A stretch of DNA of 64,000 nucleotides from CADEDH01 sp963732695 (GCA_963732695.1 CAVTAP010000007.1:620001-684000), one strand, 5' to 3'. Shown: positions 1-8,840, counted from the first letter of the stretch. The notes: generated by a model not told the origin, from the sequence alone. Numbers and translations are program-made.

Positions 1-1
1 C

Positions 2-355
2 GCCGACGGACTCTTGCACGGCACCACCGACCTCGACGGCATCATCGGAAGACTCCAGGCCTACGAGCGCGTCGGCGCAGACGTCGTGTACGCCCCCGGC
101 CTCCGGACACTGGACCAAATGCGAACCGTAGTGAGCGCAGTCTCGGTCCCGGTCAACGTCGTCATGGGCTTCGCCGATCCGACGATTACCCTCACCGACC
201 TCCGATCGATCGGCGTGCGCCGGGTGAGTATCGGCGGCGGGCTGTCACGCATCGCCCTCCGATCATTCCTGGACGCCGCGACCGACATGCGCAACGGCAA
301 CTTCCAGTTCGTGCGGCATATGGCGCCGATCGCCGACCTGTACGCCGCCTTCTAG
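2..355 (+). CDS. Isocitrate lyase/PEP mutase family protein, C-terminal part (cut by window edge)
   Basis: The frame is open at the left edge and ends at TAG, leaving about 117 residues. The strands 'GADVVYAPGL' and 'PVNVVMG' and the following 'VRRVSIGGG' are typical of the TIM barrel of the isocitrate lyase/PEP mutase superfamily, whose members cleave or make bonds next to a carboxylate (methylisocitrate lyase, oxaloacetase, phosphonomutase). The catalytic cysteine loop lies upstream of the window, so the substrate cannot be assigned. It converges on the operon below, with about 250 bases between that hold no gene I can support. Confidence 0.8.
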   Translation, partial: ADGLLHGTTDLDGIIGRLQAYERVGADVVYAPGLRTLDQMRTVVSAVSVPVNVVMGFADPTITLTDLRSIGVRRVSIGGGLSRIALRSFLDAATDMRNGNFQFVRHMAPIADLYAAF

Positions 356-609
356 CCAACTGGGTGGATGGGTCCGCCAACCGGCGTTCTACGTGCCCGG
401 AGTGCCCGTAACGATGGCGAGCAGCGCGGGGACGATGAGGGCTTGGCCGTGGCGATCCAGCGCATGCGGTCGGAGCCGGTGTAATCCACCGCGCCATAGC
501 CCACCATGGTGCTACCCCACAGGACCGGCGCCTGCGTCGACGCTACCCACGGCGTCTGACAGTTGCCGGTCCTGCACCCACCGAGCCCACCTCGACAAAG
601 GGTTGTCGC

Positions 610-1263
610 CTAACGGCGCCAGAAGATGTGATGGGTGACGCCGCTCGGGCTCGGTATCCGTTCGAGGTGGAAGCGGTCGAGCAGCTCGTCGGGTGAGTCC
701 CAGAGCTTGCCGCCGCGGCCGATCTCGATGGGGACGACGGCCACGTGCATGGTGTCGACGAGGCCGGCATCGAGGAACGCCCGGACGGTCGACGGGCCAC
801 CGCCGAGGCGCACGTCTCTACCGTCGGCGGCCGCCTTGGCCTGCCGCAGGGCTTCGGCCGGGTCGGCGTCGATGAAGTGGAAGGTCGTGTCCGAAAGAGT
901 GAGGGTGGGTCGGGTGTGGTGGGTCAGCACGAAGACCGGTGTGTGGAACGGCGGTGTGTCGCCCCACCAGCCCTCCCAGTCGAGGTTCTCCCACGGGCCC
1001 TTCTGAGGGCCGAACTTGCCCCGTCCCATGATCTCGGCGCCGATGTTGTGGCTGAAGTCGCGGGTGAAATAGTCGTCGAGGCCCCGGGTGCCGCCCGGGT
1101 CGGCACGGTTGGGCCAGCTGGCGGTGGCACCCGCCCACGAGGCCAGCGCCGCCGGATCGGCGTGACCGAAGGGACGCTCGATGCTGTGGCCCTCGCCGGT
1201 GCCGTACCCGTCGGCGGAGAGCATGAAGTTCTGCACCCGCAGGAGCTGTTCGGCGGCGCTCAC
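610..1263 (-). CDS. Dihydrofolate reductase-like (RibD C-terminal domain) protein
   Basis: A 217-residue protein of the RibD C-terminal/DHFR-like fold, a family of NADPH-dependent reductases mostly of unknown substrate. Visible are the opening strand 'VQNFMLSADGYG', 'GAEIMGRGKFG', the nucleotide-binding 'VRLGGGPSTV' and 'IEIGRGGKLWD'. The GTG start overlaps the stop of the upstream SRPBCC gene by four bases (GTGA), so it is the translationally coupled last gene of an ArsR-SRPBCC-reductase operon. A second member of this family is at 51,119. Physiological substrate unknown. Confidence 0.85.
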   Translation of the reverse strand: MSAAEQLLRVQNFMLSADGYGTGEGHSIERPFGHADPAALASWAGATASWPNRADPGGTRGLDDYFTRDFSHNIGAEIMGRGKFGPQKGPWENLDWEGWWGDTPPFHTPVFVLTHHTRPTLTLSDTTFHFIDADPAEALRQAKAAADGRDVRLGGGPSTVRAFLDAGLVDTMHVAVVPIEIGRGGKLWDSPDELLDRFHLERIPSPSGVTHHIFWRR

Positions 1264-1799
1264 GACGCGTCCACCGGGGCGGCGAGGCCAAGGGTGGCGT
1301 AGTGGGCCTGGGCTCCGGCGAAGGAGCCCCAGTCCCACGGCTCGGGCCGGCCGGCGAGGCTGGGCTCGAGCCGGGCGAGCGACGTCTGGAGCCCGACCAG
1401 GTAGCAGTTGTCGATCGCCTCCTGGACGTCGGGGACGATGTGGCTCAGTCGGAGGATGCAACCGGTGTCCACCGCCTCGAGCTCCCAGCGCATCTTCGAC
1501 CCGGGCGCGGGGTGGGTGTGCTCGAACAGCAGCGGCGGCTCCAGGCGCAGGATCGTGCAGGTCATCGTGACCGGTGACCCGTCGGGTGTACCGGCGAAGA
1601 CCATCTCGCCGCCCTCGCGCAGGTCCACCGTGATGTCGGCGTCGAACGGGAGCCACCAGTCGGCCAGGCGCTCGGGGGAGGTGATGGCGGCCCACACGTC
1701 ACGAACGTCGTAGGCGAGGTGCCGCTCGAAGCGGATGACGCCGCCGTCGGGCGTGCGTTCCAGCACGCCGTCGTAGCGGGTGGTGAGGTCGTCGGTCAA
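1260..1799 (-). CDS. SRPBCC / AHSA1-like lipid-binding fold protein
   Basis: A 179-residue START-like domain protein. The opening 'VDVRDVW'-type helix is present as 'AYDVRDVWAAITSPERL', followed by 'WWLPFDADITVDLREGG' and 'FEHTHP', as in the activator-of-Hsp90-ATPase-like group that often sits beside ArsR regulators. I chose the TTG at 1,799 because it shares bases with the ArsR stop codon (TTGA); a longer open frame upstream only reads the ArsR gene in the wrong frame. Its stop overlaps the reductase start. Ligand binding or detoxification is the usual guess for such pairs; no substrate can be read from the sequence. Confidence 0.85.
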   Translation of the reverse strand: MTDDLTTRYDGVLERTPDGGVIRFERHLAYDVRDVWAAITSPERLADWWLPFDADITVDLREGGEMVFAGTPDGSPVTMTCTILRLEPPLLFEHTHPAPGSKMRWELEAVDTGCILRLSHIVPDVQEAIDNCYLVGLQTSLARLEPSLAGRPEPWDWGSFAGAQAHYATLGLAAPVDAS

Positions 1800-2140
1800 T
1801 GGGATCGCTCCTTGGGGGAGATCGGACGGGCGGTGTGCTCGAGATGGCGCTCGAGGGAGTCGAGGCGGCCGGCCAGCTCGGCCCGGTAGGGCTCGAGCCA
1901 TTCGTCGAGCTCCCGCAGGGGCTCGACCCGCAGACGGTAGAGCCGACGCTGGGCATCGCGACGGACCTCGACCAGGCCGGCGTCGCGCAACACCTTGAGA
2001 TGCCGGGACACGCCCGGCTGGTGCATGCCGACGGCGTCGACAAGCTCGGTGACCGAACGCTCGCCGCCCCGCACGGCGTCGAGTATGCGGCGGCGGGTCG
2101 GTTCGGCAATCACTCCGAGGACGTCCAGCTCACTGGGCAC
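1796..2140 (-). CDS. ArsR-family winged-helix regulator
   Basis: A 114-residue winged helix-turn-helix repressor with 'AEPTRRRILDAVRGG', the recognition helix 'QPGVSRHLKVLRDAGLVEV' and a charged C-terminal dimer helix. No cysteine pair for metal sensing is visible, so it is unlikely to be a classical arsenic sensor; it groups with ArsR proteins that partner AHSA1-like genes. GTG at 2,140 (VPSELDVLG) gives the usual length; an upstream in-frame extension to 2,260 lacks family similarity. It heads a coupled three-gene operon and probably autoregulates it. Confidence 0.85.
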   Translation of the reverse strand: MPSELDVLGVIAEPTRRRILDAVRGGERSVTELVDAVGMHQPGVSRHLKVLRDAGLVEVRRDAQRRLYRLRVEPLRELDEWLEPYRAELAGRLDSLERHLEHTARPISPKERSH

Positions 2141-2279
2141 CGCTCCAACATACAGCGCTCCATATATATGCACAAGAAGATCTAATCCAGGGTCCCGAAC
2201 AGCGCTCCCATCTCGGCGGATCTGTGGCGCCAGCGCGCAAAATGCAGCGTCAGGCGCCACAGTTCCCGGTTTCTGAGAA

Positions 2280-2972
2280 TCAGACGTCGGGGGCTGGGGT
2301 GCGCCACCGGATCAGCACGGCCCAGTTGTCGACCTCGGGGTTGTGGAGGTAGTCGGGGAGGGGGCACACCACCTCGAAGCCCTGGTGGAGCTGGAACGTG
2401 AGCGTGGGGTCGGTCAGCTCGCCCCGCACCACGGCGTCGATGTAGGCCGGCGCCGACAGGCTGTGGCGGTGCTCGGCGTACCCCGGGATCATGCCCCCGG
2501 CCACGATCCCCTCCAGCCCCAGGTCCCGGCACAGGCCCTTGCGGAGCTGGTAGAGCTCATCGCCGATGCCCCGGGCCCGGTAGGTGGGTAGCACCCCGAT
2601 CGTGGTGCCGTAATACCAAGGCCCCTCGGGGGTGTGGGCCGCCCCCAGGTCGGCGGCCACGTCGGACTGGCGGTGGATCGGATCGCCGAAGTCGAACCGG
2701 CGGCGGATACCGATGCCGAGGGCCACGATCCGGTCCCCGTCGAAGCCGGCGAAATTTCCCGCGGGAAATCGGCGGGCCAGTGCGGCGAACTCGTCGGCCC
2801 GGCACAGGTGACCGGGGTCGGTGTCGGCGAACACCTCCCGCTCCACGGCCTCCAGCTCGTCGGCCCACTCCTCCCGGATGCAGCGGTACACCAGCGCCGA
2901 CCGGGCGCCCACCAGCTTGATCCCACCGTCGCCCTCCGCTGGGTCGTCGCTGGTCGGGTCGCCGCTACTCAT
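2280..2972 (-). CDS. GNAT-family N-acetyltransferase
   Basis: About 230 residues. The acetyl-CoA loop is seen in 'IGVLPTYRARGIGDELY', matching the R/QxxGxG/A signature of GCN5-related acetyltransferases, with 'WYYGTTIGV' as the preceding strand. The ATG at 2,972 is preceded by TTGACG at a spacing suiting a leaderless transcript; an alternative GTG lies at 3,002. It is divergent from the PhoX-like gene. Acceptor substrate unknown. Confidence 0.75.
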   Translation of the reverse strand: MSSGDPTSDDPAEGDGGIKLVGARSALVYRCIREEWADELEAVEREVFADTDPGHLCRADEFAALARRFPAGNFAGFDGDRIVALGIGIRRRFDFGDPIHRQSDVAADLGAAHTPEGPWYYGTTIGVLPTYRARGIGDELYQLRKGLCRDLGLEGIVAGGMIPGYAEHRHSLSAPAYIDAVVRGELTDPTLTFQLHQGFEVVCPLPDYLHNPEVDNWAVLIRWRTPAPDV

Positions 2973-3078
2973 ACGAACACCGAGTGTTGGCCCGGGCATC
3001 ACTTGGCGTCAACCGGCCGTCCAGGCGGGCTGACGACGATGAGGCGGCACAACCACCGTTGATCAAGGAGTGATACTC

Positions 3079-4488
3079 ATGGCTCACCGTATGCGCCGTC
3101 TGGCGCCGTTCGCCGCCGCTGGCGGATTGCTGCTGACCGCCGCCTGGGGCGCCGGCCCCGCCTCGGCCGGCGACGACGCCGACTTCGCCGATTTCACCCC
3201 GCTGGCCGCGTCGGCCGGCCCGGCCGCCGACGAGGCCTTCCCCGTCACCCTGGGGAATCCTGACATGGCCCAGCGCACGGTGGTGGAGCGGAACACCCAG
3301 CTGGCCGCCGGTGTGCCCAACAGCGGCAACTTCGACATGCTGACGCTCAACGAGACCGGGCGTAACAAGGGGAAGTTCCTGTTCAGCGTGTTCGAGACCG
3401 ACCAGGGCGGCGTGCAGCGCACCAACCTGAAGTCCGGCCTGACCGAGACGCTGTGGATGTCGCCCACCTCCGGTGGCCACGTGGCCTTCGACGCCTCCTA
3501 CTGGACCCCCTGGGGCACGTACATCACGGCCGAGGAGTCGTGGTGCACCAACGCCGCCGGCTGCAACAGCATCTACGGTCGGCTGTTCGAGTTGCGCAAC
3601 CCGCTCACCGCCCCCGGCATCACCGGCCCGGCATCCGACGCCGCCAATGCCGGCGCCGACTTCGTGCACCGCAACGTGGTGCCCCGCACCTCCCACGAGG
3701 GCATCCAGTTCGATAGCGCCGGCAACATGTACTTCATCGACGAGCTGAACGGCGGTGCCATCTACCGCTACACGCCGGCGGCCCGGATGTCGAAGGTGCT
3801 CGATGGCAAGGCCGACTACTTCGCCGCCGGCCAGACCGCCGTGCTCCGGGTGGGCGACGGCGCCACCCCCAACGCCACCGGTGCCTACACCTGGGTCCCG
3901 ATCACCGACGCCATGGGCGCCCCGCTGCCCGGTGCCATCTCGATCACCGATGCCAACGGCGTGACCTCGGTCGACGCCCGCAACACCACCGACCTGCCGG
4001 CGTTCAAGGCCACGGACTACCAGCGGCCGGAGGATCTCCAGATCTCGAAGGAGAAGGGTCGGGAGGTGCTCTACGTGGCCACCACGACCACCAACGAGGT
4101 CTACCGCCTCGACCTGAAGGCGCGGACGATCTCGGTCTACGCCAACCGGGCCACCGTCGACCTGGCCACCGGTGCCGCGGTGGACGCCGGGCTCACCAGC
4201 CCCGACAACCTGGCCGTCGACCACGACGGCAACATCTATATCGTCGAGGACCGCAACGGCGGCGTCGACGACGACATCTGGCTGGCCAAGGACCGCAACA
4301 ACGACGGTGACCTTCTCGACGCGGGCGAGGGCATCGGCCGCTGGGCCTCCAACGGCACCGTCGGCTCGGAGTTCACCGGGCTCTACTTCGATCCCTTCAA
4401 CGAGCACCGGGCCTGGGTCAACATCCAGCACCCGGCGAGCGCCAACGACCGGACCATGGAGCTGACGGTGGAGGGCGACCACCACTAG
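3079..4488 (+). CDS. Secreted PhoX-like (DUF839) beta-propeller protein
   Basis: A 469-residue exported protein. AAGGAG at 3,065-3,070 sits eight bases before the ATG. A signal peptide follows (RRLAPFAAAGG to about residue 32, ending GPASAG). 'WTPWGTYITAEE', 'SHEGIQFDSAGNMYFIDE' and 'YQRPEDLQIS' are hallmarks of the PhoX/DUF839 family, calcium- and iron-dependent phosphatases with propeller folds, acting outside the membrane. At 469 residues it is shorter than many full PhoX enzymes, so phosphatase activity is plausible but unproven. It ends against a hairpin shared with the convergent DUF2342 gene. Confidence 0.8.
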   Translation: MAHRMRRLAPFAAAGGLLLTAAWGAGPASAGDDADFADFTPLAASAGPAADEAFPVTLGNPDMAQRTVVERNTQLAAGVPNSGNFDMLTLNETGRNKGKFLFSVFETDQGGVQRTNLKSGLTETLWMSPTSGGHVAFDASYWTPWGTYITAEESWCTNAAGCNSIYGRLFELRNPLTAPGITGPASDAANAGADFVHRNVVPRTSHEGIQFDSAGNMYFIDELNGGAIYRYTPAARMSKVLDGKADYFAAGQTAVLRVGDGATPNATGAYTWVPITDAMGAPLPGAISITDANGVTSVDARNTTDLPAFKATDYQRPEDLQISKEKGREVLYVATTTTNEVYRLDLKARTISVYANRATVDLATGAAVDAGLTSPDNLAVDHDGNIYIVEDRNGGVDDDIWLAKDRNNDGDLLDAGEGIGRWASNGTVGSEFTGLYFDPFNEHRAWVNIQHPASANDRTMELTVEGDHH

Positions 4489-4506
4489 CACCGGCGACGT
4501 CGGTAT

Positions 4507-4536
4507 GACGGCGAGGGCTGCTCAGCCCTCGCCGTC
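4507..4536. terminator. Bidirectional hairpin between convergent genes
   Basis: GACGGCGAGGGC and GCCCTCGCCGTC form a perfect 12-bp stem with the 6-base loop TGCTCA. It lies 18 bases after the PhoX-like stop and contains the last codons and stop of the DUF2342 gene on the other strand, so it can serve both transcripts. No strong T-tract is visible on either side. Confidence 0.6.
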
Positions 4537-5790
4537 GAGGCCGGACAGATCGTCGGGGACCTCGATGTCGATGGCGCCGGGATCGGCGTCGAAGCCGATC
4601 CGGGCCAGCCACAGCCCCGGGGCATCGATCTCGGCCGCCGTGGGCAGGTCGAGCTCGTCGGCCCACAGCCGCTCCAGGCCCTCCTCGCCGGCCCGGGTGA
4701 CCACACCGTCGACGAACCGGTCGCCCCGGTTCAGGGTGCGCTCGTTGATCTCCACCCCGAGCAGCCGCTCCATGAACCGGTCGGCCGGGGCCACGTCGAC
4801 CGCCCGCTGCCGGAACCGGGTGCGGATCTCGTCGTGCGACACCACCAGCTGGCGGCAGATCCCGTCGACCGTGTGCGACACGAAGCCCAGCACGGACGCC
4901 ACGAGCGCCTCGAACTGGGGGGCCAACAGGTCGTGGGCCGGTGACCGCATCAGCGTGAGCACCGTGTCGGGGTCGGCGAACTGCTCGCTCATCTCCTGGA
5001 GCTGTGACAGATCGGTCAGCGACTCGAAGGAGGCGAAGCGCTCGGCGATGGCTTCCGGGTTGGGGCGGAAGGCGGCGGCGAAGTCGATCAGGAGGCTCTC
5101 CAGCCGCCGGCGAACGTGGGGGCGGGACAGCACGGCGTGGGTGGTCAACTCCTGCACGAGCACCCAGAGACGCAGCTCGTCGATCGGGACGCCCCACTCG
5201 GTCGCCGTCTCGTCGATCGTGGCCGGCACCACCAGCACCTCGGGGGAGCCGGAGCGGGGGACCGGCAGGTCGTACTGGCCCAGCGCCCGCTGGCCCAGAT
5301 GGCCGATCAGCGAGCCGGCGCTGGCCGAGACCAGGGCCGGGCCCAGCGCCTGGAACAGCTGGCCCAGCATCATGCCCAGGGGATCGCCGGTGGGGGTGCC
5401 CGGGGTGGCCGTGCCCAGGGCCTCGCCGAAGCGCTCGAAGAACGGCCGGTAGGCGGCCAGGCTGCGCCGCGTCCACTCGCCCCGGGTCACCGGGGTGACG
5501 GCCGTGTTGGATGGGAGCGCGATGCCCCTAGCTTGGGCAACGTGAAGCTCGGCCACCCGGACCAGCTCCTCGATGCGGATGCGCACCAGAGGATCGAGGT
5601 TGGGCTCGGCTCCGCCCTCGGAGGCGATGGCGGCGGCCAGATCGGCCGCACCGGCCCACGGGTCGCCGGTCTGGGCCCCGCCCAGCAGGCTGCTCAGATC
5701 GAAGAAGGGCATGCCTCCGAACGGCATGCCTCCCCCGGTACGGCCATCATCGGGAACATCGTCTCCGCCCGGGTTGTCACCAGAGGTCAC
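4522..5790 (-). CDS. DUF2342 / zincin_2 family protein with altered zinc motif
   Basis: A 422-residue protein of the actinobacterial DUF2342 family (putative zinc-dependent metalloprotease or F420-biosynthesis-associated hydrolase). A low-complexity N-terminus rich in Gly, Met and Phe precedes the conserved core ('MLGQLFQALGPALVSASAGS', 'LPVPRSG'). Where the family usually has HExxH, this protein reads 'WVLVQELTTHAV': the first histidine is Gln and the second is Thr, with a His one position later. It may be catalytically dead or use shifted ligands. The GTG start is 17 bases from the divergent epimerase start, implying leaderless transcripts. Confidence 0.8.
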   Translation of the reverse strand: MTSGDNPGGDDVPDDGRTGGGMPFGGMPFFDLSSLLGGAQTGDPWAGAADLAAAIASEGGAEPNLDPLVRIRIEELVRVAELHVAQARGIALPSNTAVTPVTRGEWTRRSLAAYRPFFERFGEALGTATPGTPTGDPLGMMLGQLFQALGPALVSASAGSLIGHLGQRALGQYDLPVPRSGSPEVLVVPATIDETATEWGVPIDELRLWVLVQELTTHAVLSRPHVRRRLESLLIDFAAAFRPNPEAIAERFASFESLTDLSQLQEMSEQFADPDTVLTLMRSPAHDLLAPQFEALVASVLGFVSHTVDGICRQLVVSHDEIRTRFRQRAVDVAPADRFMERLLGVEINERTLNRGDRFVDGVVTRAGEEGLERLWADELDLPTAAEIDAPGLWLARIGFDADPGAIDIEVPDDLSGLDGEG

Positions 5791-5807
5791 TCTGAAAGCG
5801 TACGTCG

Positions 5808-6845
5808 GTGAGCACGGTCGCGGTCACCGGGGCGGCAGGTTCGGTGGGCCGGCGCGTCACCCGGCTCCTGGCCGAGCGGCCCGAGGTCAAGGCGATCGAG
5901 GCGGTGGACCGGGTCCGGCTGGTGCCGCTCCAGGTGGGAGGCGGGCAGAAGGTCACCTGTCACCAGCTCGACGTCGCCTCCACCGCCCTGCTCGACGTGC
6001 TCGACGGCTGCGACTCGGTGGTCCACCTGGCCGACGAGCCGGGCCGGCGCAGCGACGCCGAGCAGGCCGACCGCATCCTGAACCGGGTCCTGGCGGCGGC
6101 CGAGCAGGTGGGCTGCCGCCACGTGGTCCTGCTGTCGTCGGCCCTGGTGTACGGGGCCCGGCCCGACAACCCGGTGCCGATCACCGAGGCCTACCCCCGC
6201 CGCCCGCTGGCCGACCTGGGCTACGCCCGCACCAAGGCCGGCCTGGAGCAGGCGGCCGAGCGGTGGGCCGCCGGAGCGGGAGCCGAGCTGGCTGTCCTGC
6301 GCCCCACCACCACCCTGTCGGAGCGGGGGGTGAGCTGGATCGCCGGTGCCCTGCGGGCCGCCACGTCGCTACGCCCCGAGCAGCTCGACCCGCCGGTCCA
6401 GTTCCTCCACCACGACGACCTGGCGGCGGCCGTGGCCCAGGTCGCGGCCCAGCGTCACGCCGGGGTGTTCAACGTGGCTCCCGACGGCTGGATCGGTTCC
6501 GAGGCCTTCCGTACCCTGCAGGCCGAGGCCGAGCTGCGTCTGCCCGAGCCCATCAACGACGCCTGGGTCCGGGTCGCCCGCCGACTGCGCTCCGGGGCGG
6601 TGGAGCCGGGGCTCGACGCCTACGTGGCCCACCCCTGGGTGGTGGCCAACGATCGGCTCCGGGCCACGGGCTGGGAGCCGGCGTTCACCAACGAGGAGGC
6701 CTACGTGCTGGGCACGCCGGCCCCGATGTGGCGCATGGTGGCCCAACGTCGCCGCCAGGAGCTGCTGCTCGGCGCCACCGGCACGGCGGCCGTGGCCGCT
6801 CTGGCCGCCGCCGGTCTGGTCGGCCGCCGGTTCCTCCGCCGGTAG
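5808..6845 (+). CDS. NAD-dependent epimerase/dehydratase (extended SDR)
   Basis: A 345-residue extended short-chain dehydrogenase. The N-terminal 'VAVTGAAGSVGRRVTRLL' carries the GxxGxxG dinucleotide motif; 'VVLLSSALVYG' and 'YARTKAGLEQ' supply the Ser and Tyr-x-x-x-Lys of the active site. The last 25 residues form one hydrophobic segment ending in RRFLRR, suggesting a C-terminal membrane anchor, unusual for the family. GTG start. Likely acts on a nucleotide sugar; substrate unknown. Convergent with the PDZ protein that follows. Confidence 0.85.
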   Translation: MSTVAVTGAAGSVGRRVTRLLAERPEVKAIEAVDRVRLVPLQVGGGQKVTCHQLDVASTALLDVLDGCDSVVHLADEPGRRSDAEQADRILNRVLAAAEQVGCRHVVLLSSALVYGARPDNPVPITEAYPRRPLADLGYARTKAGLEQAAERWAAGAGAELAVLRPTTTLSERGVSWIAGALRAATSLRPEQLDPPVQFLHHDDLAAAVAQVAAQRHAGVFNVAPDGWIGSEAFRTLQAEAELRLPEPINDAWVRVARRLRSGAVEPGLDAYVAHPWVVANDRLRATGWEPAFTNEEAYVLGTPAPMWRMVAQRRRQELLLGATGTAAVAALAAAGLVGRRFLRR

Positions 6846-6868
6846 ACGGCGGCGCCACCAGACCTTGT

Positions 6869-8158
6869 CTAGACGGCGGGGCCCAGCGTCCGGTCGTTGG
6901 TGGCGCTGATCGTCGCCTTCAGCGTGTGCTCCTTGCCGTCGCGCACCACCGTCACGTCCACCGTGGTGCCGGAGACGGTGTGGCGCACCAGGTGCTCCAG
7001 ATGGAGGCGGTTCTGCGGCCGGGTGCTCCCCAGGGCCTCGATCACGTCACCCGCCCGTAGCCCAGCGGCCGCCGCTGGGCTCCCGGCGGCCACAGCGGTG
7101 ACGGTAAGCGGCTGCTTGCCGGCCCGGTCGAGCTCCACCCCGAGCCAGGCCGTCGTGACCCGGTCGGGCTCGGCCACCCGGGCCACGAACGCCTTGATGT
7201 CGCTCAGCGGCACCGCCGTGATCAGCGAGTTGGTCGAGTCGATGACCATCCCCAGCAGCCTGCCCGCCGGGTCGACCAGGGGGGCGCCACCGGCTCCCGC
7301 CGGACAGGGGGCGGTGGTGAGCAGGGTGCCGTAGATCTGCGAGTCGTCGCTGGCGCTGGCCGTGTACGCCCGGTCCATGACCTCGCCCGTCATGGTCGTC
7401 ATCGCCGGCTCGGCCTGGCCGACGCGGGCGATCAGCTCGATGGCGGCCGGGTCGCTCGGGGCCAGAACGGCCACCCCGGTGAGCTCGTCCACCCGCAGCA
7501 CGCTGGCCGGGGCGAACAGGCCCCCGTATTCCAGCAGCACCTCGACCTGGTCGGCCACGGCGGCGGCCGGGGTGACGGCGTACCGGCCCTCCACGGTGAA
7601 GGCCGCCACCCGCTCCCGTCGCCCGTCGACGGCCACGTACACCGCCTGCGCCACCGTCATGTCGTCGGTGACGGACGGGAGAGAACGGGCGGGCGAGGTG
7701 GTGGTCGAGGTCGGTAGGGGGACCGGGGTGACGGCGCTGAGGGGGACGCTGGTGCTGATCGTGGTGCTGGAGGCCTCGAGCAGGGGCGGGATGGCCGAGG
7801 TCAGATTGTCGGGGTTGAGCAGGTGGATGGAGCCCTCGCTGGCCTCCAGATTGCCCGCCGCCACCGATCTGGCGTCGACCGACAGGCCGGCCCCGATCGA
7901 GGTGACGGCCAGCGCGCCGGCGGCCACGGCGGCCAGGGCCAGCGCTGAGGTGACGAGCACCAGGCCGGCCAGCGGTCGGGTGGCGGTGCCGGCAGGGGAG
8001 GGCAGGCCGGCCCATGCCGCCTGGCGTGAGTCGTCCCGGGCGAACCGGGCGGCCGCCGCCTCGGCCGAGGCGATCTCCGACGGATGGCGCCAGGCACGGA
8101 CCGACGGGTCTGGGGGCGGGCCGAAACCCTCCTCGTCATCGTCATCATCGGACCGCAC
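6869..8158 (-). CDS. Membrane-anchored PDZ protein with degenerate trypsin-like (S1C) domain
   Basis: A 429-residue HtrA-like protein: acidic N-terminus with the 'WRHPSE' motif common to actinobacterial S1C proteins, one transmembrane helix (about residues 62-86), a Ser/Thr-rich linker, a trypsin-like fold and a C-terminal PDZ domain ('AAGSPAAAAGLRAGDVIEAL'). The catalytic residues are missing: the GNSGGP position reads 'AGAGGAPLVDP' and the histidine segment reads 'YAVTPAAAVAD'. I infer a pseudoprotease that binds peptides outside the membrane rather than cutting them. Confidence 0.8.
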   Translation of the reverse strand: MRSDDDDDEEGFGPPPDPSVRAWRHPSEIASAEAAAARFARDDSRQAAWAGLPSPAGTATRPLAGLVLVTSALALAAVAAGALAVTSIGAGLSVDARSVAAGNLEASEGSIHLLNPDNLTSAIPPLLEASSTTISTSVPLSAVTPVPLPTSTTTSPARSLPSVTDDMTVAQAVYVAVDGRRERVAAFTVEGRYAVTPAAAVADQVEVLLEYGGLFAPASVLRVDELTGVAVLAPSDPAAIELIARVGQAEPAMTTMTGEVMDRAYTASASDDSQIYGTLLTTAPCPAGAGGAPLVDPAGRLLGMVIDSTNSLITAVPLSDIKAFVARVAEPDRVTTAWLGVELDRAGKQPLTVTAVAAGSPAAAAGLRAGDVIEALGSTRPQNRLHLEHLVRHTVSGTTVDVTVVRDGKEHTLKATISATNDRTLGPAV

Positions 8159-8233
8159 GAAGCTTCACAGTACCGCCCGCCCGGCGGCCCCGGGTATCGG
8201 GGCCCGTCCCACCAGGGGAGTAGAATCACCAAG

Positions 8234-8782
8234 GTGAGCGCGCATCCCACCCCGCCCGAGGCCGACACCGCCCCTCCGTCCGACGGCGACACTGTCACTC
8301 CGCCTGACGGTGACAGTTGGACCGGCACTCCGCCTGACGGTGACAGTTGGACCGGCCTCCACGACGGGCCCCTCCCGGTGGAGGCGGCGTCGGCCTGGGC
8401 CGTGTTGCCGTCGTGCGGTGCCGTGGTCACCTTCAGCGGCACCGCCCGGGACCACTCGGTGGGCCGGGAGGGCGTGTCCCGCCTGGAGTACGAGGCCTAC
8501 GAGACCCAGGTGGTGCCCCGGCTCGACGAGATCGCCGCCGCCGCCCGCCAGCGCTGGCCGGAGCTGGGCCGGATCGCCTTGCTGCACCGGATCGGCGTGG
8601 TCCCGATCACCGAGTCGGCGGTGGTGGTGGCCGTCTCGTCACCTCACCGGGGCGACGCCTTCGACGCCGCCCGCTACTGCATAGACACCCTCAAGGAGAC
8701 CGTGCCCATCTGGAAGCGGGAGGACTGGTCCGAGGGGTCGAGCTGGGGCCTGGAGCCCCAGCACATCACCGACGTGCACTGA
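8234..8782 (+). CDS. moaE: Molybdopterin synthase catalytic subunit MoaE
   Basis: A 182-residue protein. From about residue 48 it matches MoaE, the large subunit that transfers sulfur from MoaD thiocarboxylate to precursor Z: 'VVTFSGTARDHS', 'LEYEAYE', 'ALLHRIG', 'SSPHRGDAFDAARY' and the catalytic-lysine region 'LKETVPIWKRE'. The first 45 residues are an added Pro/Asp/Gly/Thr tail made by a 30-bp tandem repeat. GTG start after CACCAAG. No moaD is seen nearby. Confidence 0.9.
   Translation: MSAHPTPPEADTAPPSDGDTVTPPDGDSWTGTPPDGDSWTGLHDGPLPVEAASAWAVLPSCGAVVTFSGTARDHSVGREGVSRLEYEAYETQVVPRLDEIAAAARQRWPELGRIALLHRIGVVPITESAVVVAVSSPHRGDAFDAARYCIDTLKETVPIWKREDWSEGSSWGLEPQHITDVH
8298..8357 (+). repeat. 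30-bp tandem repeat in the 5' end of moaE
   Basis: Two identical 30-bp units starting CTCCGCCTGACGGTGACAGT lie head to tail at 8,298 and 8,328, with a third degraded copy just before. They encode PPDGDSWTGT repeats, an extension absent from ordinary MoaE proteins. Unit length is a multiple of three, so copy-number change would keep the frame. Confidence 0.85.
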
Positions 8783-8840
8783 GCCTCCGGAGCGCCCGCT
8801 CCCGACGCTCCGCGCGCCCACGAGGCTACTGCCCACGCGG

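Noticed and set aside
2965..4491. A 508-codon open frame on the minus strand
   Set aside because: Antisense of the PhoX-like gene, which has a signal peptide, ribosome site and family motifs.
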